Assembly (NCBI RefSeq): GCF_026891975.1
Contig: NZ_JAPTGB010000019.1
Coordinates: 1 to 42,852 of the forward strand
Length of the DNA stretch: 42,852 bases
Direction: 5' to 3'
Source: Methanocorpusculum petauri
GTDB lineage: Archaea > Halobacteriota > Methanomicrobia > Methanomicrobiales > Methanocorpusculaceae
Positions within the stretch are counted from its first letter, which is position 1, and each line of letters begins with the position of its first letter. Positions 39,292 to 42,852 of this stretch are shown here, one piece after another. Under the pieces are notes generated by a model. That model had not been told where the DNA came from. It worked only from the letters and a program-made list of their open reading frames with translations, and searched no databases. A program made the position numbers and the translations under genes.

Positions 39292-42186
39292 TTAGTTTCT
39301 GCGGAGTACGAGGAGTGCTACTGCACCAAGTCCTGCGAGTGCAATGAATGCACCGAAGCCCGGAGTTGACGGGGTTGCGGTTGCAGTTGCGGTTGCAGTG
39401 GTCGGAACAACGGTTGCACCGGTCTCGGTCGGCTTCGGAGTGTCCGGAAGCTTCTCAACGAGGTTGAAGTTCGTGGTCGTAGAGACATCGACTTCGATAC
39501 CGGATACCTTGATGGTGTACTCGTCAAGCTTCCAGTTGGTCGTGTCAACGTCGACAGACCAGGTGTTTTCTGTACCTTCGCCTGCAACAACCTTCGTGGT
39601 CTGAGAGACACCGGAGGTGGTGGAGGTAGAGGTCTTGTCAATTGCATTGAAGGAAGAAGACACTACTTCAACAAGGATCTGGTCGTCAACGGCAAGGTTG
39701 GTCGTACCGGTGATGGTGAACTTGGATCCAGTTGCCTGGTCTCCCGGGTTCTTGATGTTGATCCACGGCTCAGCGACGGTGAACGTCAGCTTCGTGTAGA
39801 TATCATCAATGTTGGCAGAGTCAATCATCTTGGTGAGTGCATCTGCTGCATTAGAACCCTGGAGTTTGTTGGTACCTTCTACGATGAAGGATGCCTGCAG
39901 ACCAGTAGTAGTCTTGTTACCGAAGTTCTCAATCTCAAGGGTTGTATAGGACGACTCTTCCTTCGTCTCGGCTACAACATTATCCTTAGTGTAGTAGACC
40001 TGCTTTACATCGATCTGGCCGTTATACATCGGGTGTTCGATGACAACGAAGTACTGGTTGGAAGACCACTCGGATCCAATCTCAAGTTTCTTTTCGTAGG
40101 TTCCATCGTCTTCAACGGTAATGGACTCTCTCTGATACTTGTTCGGACCAAAGATGTAGAGCTGGAGCGTGTTCGGCTCGCCTTCTGCGGTTCCGCGGAT
40201 GTAGATCTTGTCACCCTTTGCAACGACAGTTCCAGACGGGATTGCGGACAGGAACGGCTGCTTCAGGTTGACAGAGATGGTTGCATACTCGGAGTCGGAG
40301 AGTTTGACTGCCTGCACATTTGTTCCTACGACATATGCGTCAGATGCTTTACCGTTGGTAAGCTGGCTGGTTGCGTAGATGGTGTATGCACCAGTGTCAA
40401 GACCACAGTTTGCGGTGTTCCACTTGTATTCCCAGGTGTTGTCAGTCTTAACGGCAACATCTGCGGTGCGGGAAACAAATGCATCAATGTGCTCGGGCAG
40501 CTGTTTTACCTGCTCACCGTTGGTCTTCAGGTTCGGACCGGTGATGAAGAGATAGATGTTGCTGCTGTCAGTGTTGGTTCCGGTAAGTTTGATTTCTGCA
40601 CCGATGTAGTAGGAACCGTCACCCTCTGCGGAGATAGTTACTGCACCTTTTTCGACTTTGACTTTGACTTCGTCCCAGTCAGAGTCGTCGCTATCTCTTT
40701 CAACTCTGATGGTAAAGGTCTTGTCTTCGGTCTCTGCTGCGGTGTTGAACTGGATGGTTCTCTTTCCGCTTGCATCGGTTTCAAAGATGCCACCGTTGGT
40801 GATACTGCTCTTGAAGCCGGACTGTCCTGGCTGGAGCGTCGGGTTCTTCTTGGAGTCATCTTCGGGGTTAGTGATGTAGACCTTGTACTGTGTCTTGGCG
40901 TCACCACTGATTGTGACCGTGAACGGGTTGCTGCGGACGACGGAGTCCTTTGCTGCCGTGATGGTGAGTGAAGAGCTCTGAACGGTGAAGGAGATCGTGT
41001 TGGACTTCTTTGCGTAGTCCTTGAAGGCCTTCGGGGTCTGGAACTCTGCATATGCAGTGTAGGTTCCTGCAGCTGCGTCAGCGGTTGCATTTGCAGTACC
41101 AATCAGCTGTTTTGCATCAGTAAGGATAGTATTCTGCCCTGTTCCTGCGGCGAAATCAGTGGTACCATAGACACTGGTCTTACCTGAGACCGGGGTCGTG
41201 AACCAGATGGTAATTTCTGCGTTCGGATTGAGTGAGGTTGCAACTTTCGGTGCTTCCACGTAGAAGGAGACATCGTCTAACTTACCAACGGTTTTGCCGT
41301 CGACAGAGTCAGTGGAGTCTCCAAGGTATGCAAGCAGGGAGAGTTCCGGATACCAGATGTTGACTTTGATACCGGTGGTAGAGTTATACTCACCATAGTG
41401 TCCGCCAACTGCGGATTCAAGGAGGTTAAAGATACCGTTCTTACCGGTGATGGTGTTGACGACTCCGGAGTTCTGGGTTGACAGAGTCAGAGTTGAGTCA
41501 CCAGTGACGGTAAAGATATACTCATATACGAATGCTGTTTCACCAGTTTTAATCGTGCGTGCATCGACACTTGTCAGTGTCGTGGTGGCTACGGTTTTGC
41601 CACTTCCACTTGCTACTGCAGAAACAGTAATTGTTCCCGTTGCTGTCGGAGTAATTGAACCTAATGCCGAAATTTTACCTGCACTTGCAACATTGGTAAC
41701 TGATACTGGCACAGTCTGACCATCAGAGAATTCAAGTTCTAATCCCTTAACGGCAACGGTAGTAGTTGCGTTGGAGATTGTAACTATAAATGGAACATCT
41801 GTTGCCGATCCATTCAGGATCTGTGATACTGCGTCTGTTGCTACCTGAACAGATACTGTGTAGATTCTGGGGGTAGCAGCTGCGGGTGTCAGTGAATCTC
41901 CAATGGATTGGGTGGTGGCACTGTAGATATACGTGCCAGCATCTGCCTTCGTAAGATCTACAGAATTATCTGCTGCTACGGTGAGATTCGTTCCCGCAAT
42001 AATTTTGTTCGCAGTGTCGACCGGGTACAGTGTACCTGCACCTGACACACCGGTAAGAGAGATTGTGTCGCCAATTACGACGACATCCTCATTCACCACT
42101 GATGTGTATGCTGCAGATGCTGCTCCGATAAAGAGCGCTGCTGCGAGCAGAACGGCGAGAACTGCCATTATTTTCATGTTTTTCAA
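39292..42186 (-). CDS. S-layer glycoprotein, PGF-CTERM anchored (copy S5)
   Basis: A 964-residue precursor. The signal peptide ends GAASA at residue 25. The N-terminal 220 residues are copy-specific, with Ig-like beta-strand pattern and several NxT/S sequons. The framework is partly altered: WYPELSLLAYLGDSTDSVDGKTVGKLDDVSFYVEAP replaces the usual ELTTG...INKN wording (key residues WYPELS, VDGKTV, FYVEAP), and YYIGAEIKLTGTN replaces YYIGDEIKL. The fourth variable loop is the longest of all copies (around QVYYTKDNVVAETKEE). It ends in KLPDTPKPTETGAT, PGFGAF, helix and LRRN. The start is TTG at 42184-42186 after AGGAGG. Confidence 0.9.
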   Translation of the reverse strand: MKNMKIMAVLAVLLAAALFIGAASAAYTSVVNEDVVVIGDTISLTGVSGAGTLYPVDTANKIIAGTNLTVAADNSVDLTKADAGTYIYSATTQSIGDSLTPAAATPRIYTVSVQVATDAVSQILNGSATDVPFIVTISNATTTVAVKGLELEFSDGQTVPVSVTNVASAGKISALGSITPTATGTITVSAVASGSGKTVATTTLTSVDARTIKTGETAFVYEYIFTVTGDSTLTLSTQNSGVVNTITGKNGIFNLLESAVGGHYGEYNSTTGIKVNIWYPELSLLAYLGDSTDSVDGKTVGKLDDVSFYVEAPKVATSLNPNAEITIWFTTPVSGKTSVYGTTDFAAGTGQNTILTDAKQLIGTANATADAAAGTYTAYAEFQTPKAFKDYAKKSNTISFTVQSSSLTITAAKDSVVRSNPFTVTISGDAKTQYKVYITNPEDDSKKNPTLQPGQSGFKSSITNGGIFETDASGKRTIQFNTAAETEDKTFTIRVERDSDDSDWDEVKVKVEKGAVTISAEGDGSYYIGAEIKLTGTNTDSSNIYLFITGPNLKTNGEQVKQLPEHIDAFVSRTADVAVKTDNTWEYKWNTANCGLDTGAYTIYATSQLTNGKASDAYVVGTNVQAVKLSDSEYATISVNLKQPFLSAIPSGTVVAKGDKIYIRGTAEGEPNTLQLYIFGPNKYQRESITVEDDGTYEKKLEIGSEWSSNQYFVVIEHPMYNGQIDVKQVYYTKDNVVAETKEESSYTTLEIENFGNKTTTGLQASFIVEGTNKLQGSNAADALTKMIDSANIDDIYTKLTFTVAEPWINIKNPGDQATGSKFTITGTTNLAVDDQILVEVVSSSFNAIDKTSTSTTSGVSQTTKVVAGEGTENTWSVDVDTTNWKLDEYTIKVSGIEVDVSTTTNFNLVEKLPDTPKPTETGATVVPTTATATATATPSTPGFGAFIALAGLGAVALLVLRRN

Positions 42187-42490
42187 GTGTAATTCCTCCT
42201 AAATGAGGATTCAATCCACCACACACAAAATTTAGGAAAATTACAGATCTCTGAAAAATATCAAATAAAAAATCCAGTAAACCCCCATCCAAAAAATCTC
42301 ACATTAAATATCCTACCAAATCTCATCCAAAAATACGCCGAATTCTTTCGAATTATTCCTTCGATAAATTTCATCAATCAACGAAGACCATCAAATCAGA
42401 TTACAAAAAATAAAATGATTCCACACATAAAGTAATACAATCTAAGTTTGCAGAGATTGAATCCTACCATCCACAAAAACATTGAATCCT
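42187..42490 (-). promoter_or_regulatory. S5 leader: tandem boxes, promoter and SD (type B)
   Basis: Plus-strand positions: CCTCCT 42195-42200, AGGATTCAAT 42206-42215, distal ATTGAATCCT at 42456-42465 and 42481-42490, again 25 bp apart. The proximal 120 bases are almost the same as in S1. From 42491 to the end of the window (42852) I see no supported gene on either strand, only short frames without ribosome sites. Confidence 0.7.
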
Positions 42491-42852
42491 ACTAATCCAA
42501 AAGATCAAAAAAATTACACATAAAAAAGAACCCACCGCATCACACATATCACCCATATTCTACCTGCTCGTAAAGAAAATGTCATGTCAGTAACCAAGAC
42601 TTATGATGTTTTTTAACAATTATGATAAAGACCCACACAGAAGTACAGGAATGATCATCCATTCTGGAGAATTTTTCAGGAAAAATCTCACAATCATATT
42701 GGATGAACCGGCACACAAACTACCACACGCGTATTCGTGATCGGATCGTTTGACTCCTTACCGTACTTTCTGGAGAACCACATGAAAAAATCATTACCGA
42801 ACCGACAGCTTACGCTCGCCAGATAATCGTCACAATAAGAAAACAAGACAAA

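Noticed and set aside
40033-40971. A 312-codon plus-strand frame inside S5
   Set aside because: Antisense to the conserved S-layer framework; similar shadow frames appear in the other copies at the same place.
42651-42740. A 29-codon ATG frame near the right edge
   Set aside because: Too short, with only a weak AGGA and no recognisable sequence; the region is best left unannotated.

Overview
This window looks like the chromosome of a hydrogenotrophic methanogenic archaeon of the order Methanomicrobiales, probably Methanocorpusculum or a close relative. Supporting evidence is F420-dependent methylene-H4MPT reductase (mer), a coenzyme M biosynthesis operon using the cysteate synthase route, AT-rich archaeal TATA-type promoters, several TTG starts, and surface glycoproteins ending in an archaeal PGF-CTERM sorting signal. 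The genus assignment is inference; the methanogen assignment is firm.

The dominant theme is a dispersed S-layer glycoprotein family: five complete genes (S1 4738-7788 +; S2 13931-16789 -; S3 23092-26064 -; S4 30818-34381 -; S5 39292-42186 -) and the 3' end of a sixth (S0 1-92 +). All complete copies start with TTG and share a signal peptide, a conserved framework and an identical C-terminal anchor. They differ in their N-terminal domains and in four loops at fixed places. Each has a long, very similar leader with two direct AGGATTCAAT boxes exactly 25 bp apart and an inverted copy (ATTGAATCCT) just before the Shine-Dalgarno. Each ends in the same nested hairpin with a GAAA loop. Copies are separated by about 4.6-6.3 kb of ordinary genes. 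The layout suggests a recombining, possibly switchable surface-layer repertoire.

Region by region: 93-4357 holds a queuosine/archaeosine-precursor transporter, an ABC permease without an ATPase, a COG1361-like surface protein and an HTH regulator divergent from S1. 8064-13780 is a tight six-gene operon: ABC-type ATPase, HypB/UreG-like GTPase, Fe-S protein, DUF39 Fe-S protein (methanogenesis marker 16 type), cysteate synthase and a fused sulfopyruvate decarboxylase. It probably makes coenzyme M, and its first four genes are candidates for the thiol-forming end of the pathway. 17248-22634 holds a PEGA-like membrane-anchored surface protein, tRNA-Arg(UCG), an archaeal dUTPase-like protein, a tubulin/FtsZ-superfamily protein with an unusual repeat tail, and mer.

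26397-30544 holds iorAB (indolepyruvate:ferredoxin oxidoreductase) with an inverted repeat at its promoter, tRNA-Ile(GAU), an unknown protein, and a divergent AEC transporter with a perfect palindrome between them. 34775-39135 holds an ADP-ribosylglycohydrolase-family protein, the arginine operon argC-argJ-argB, and a small Cys-rich protein. No transposase, integrase, CRISPR array, rRNA or phage gene was seen.
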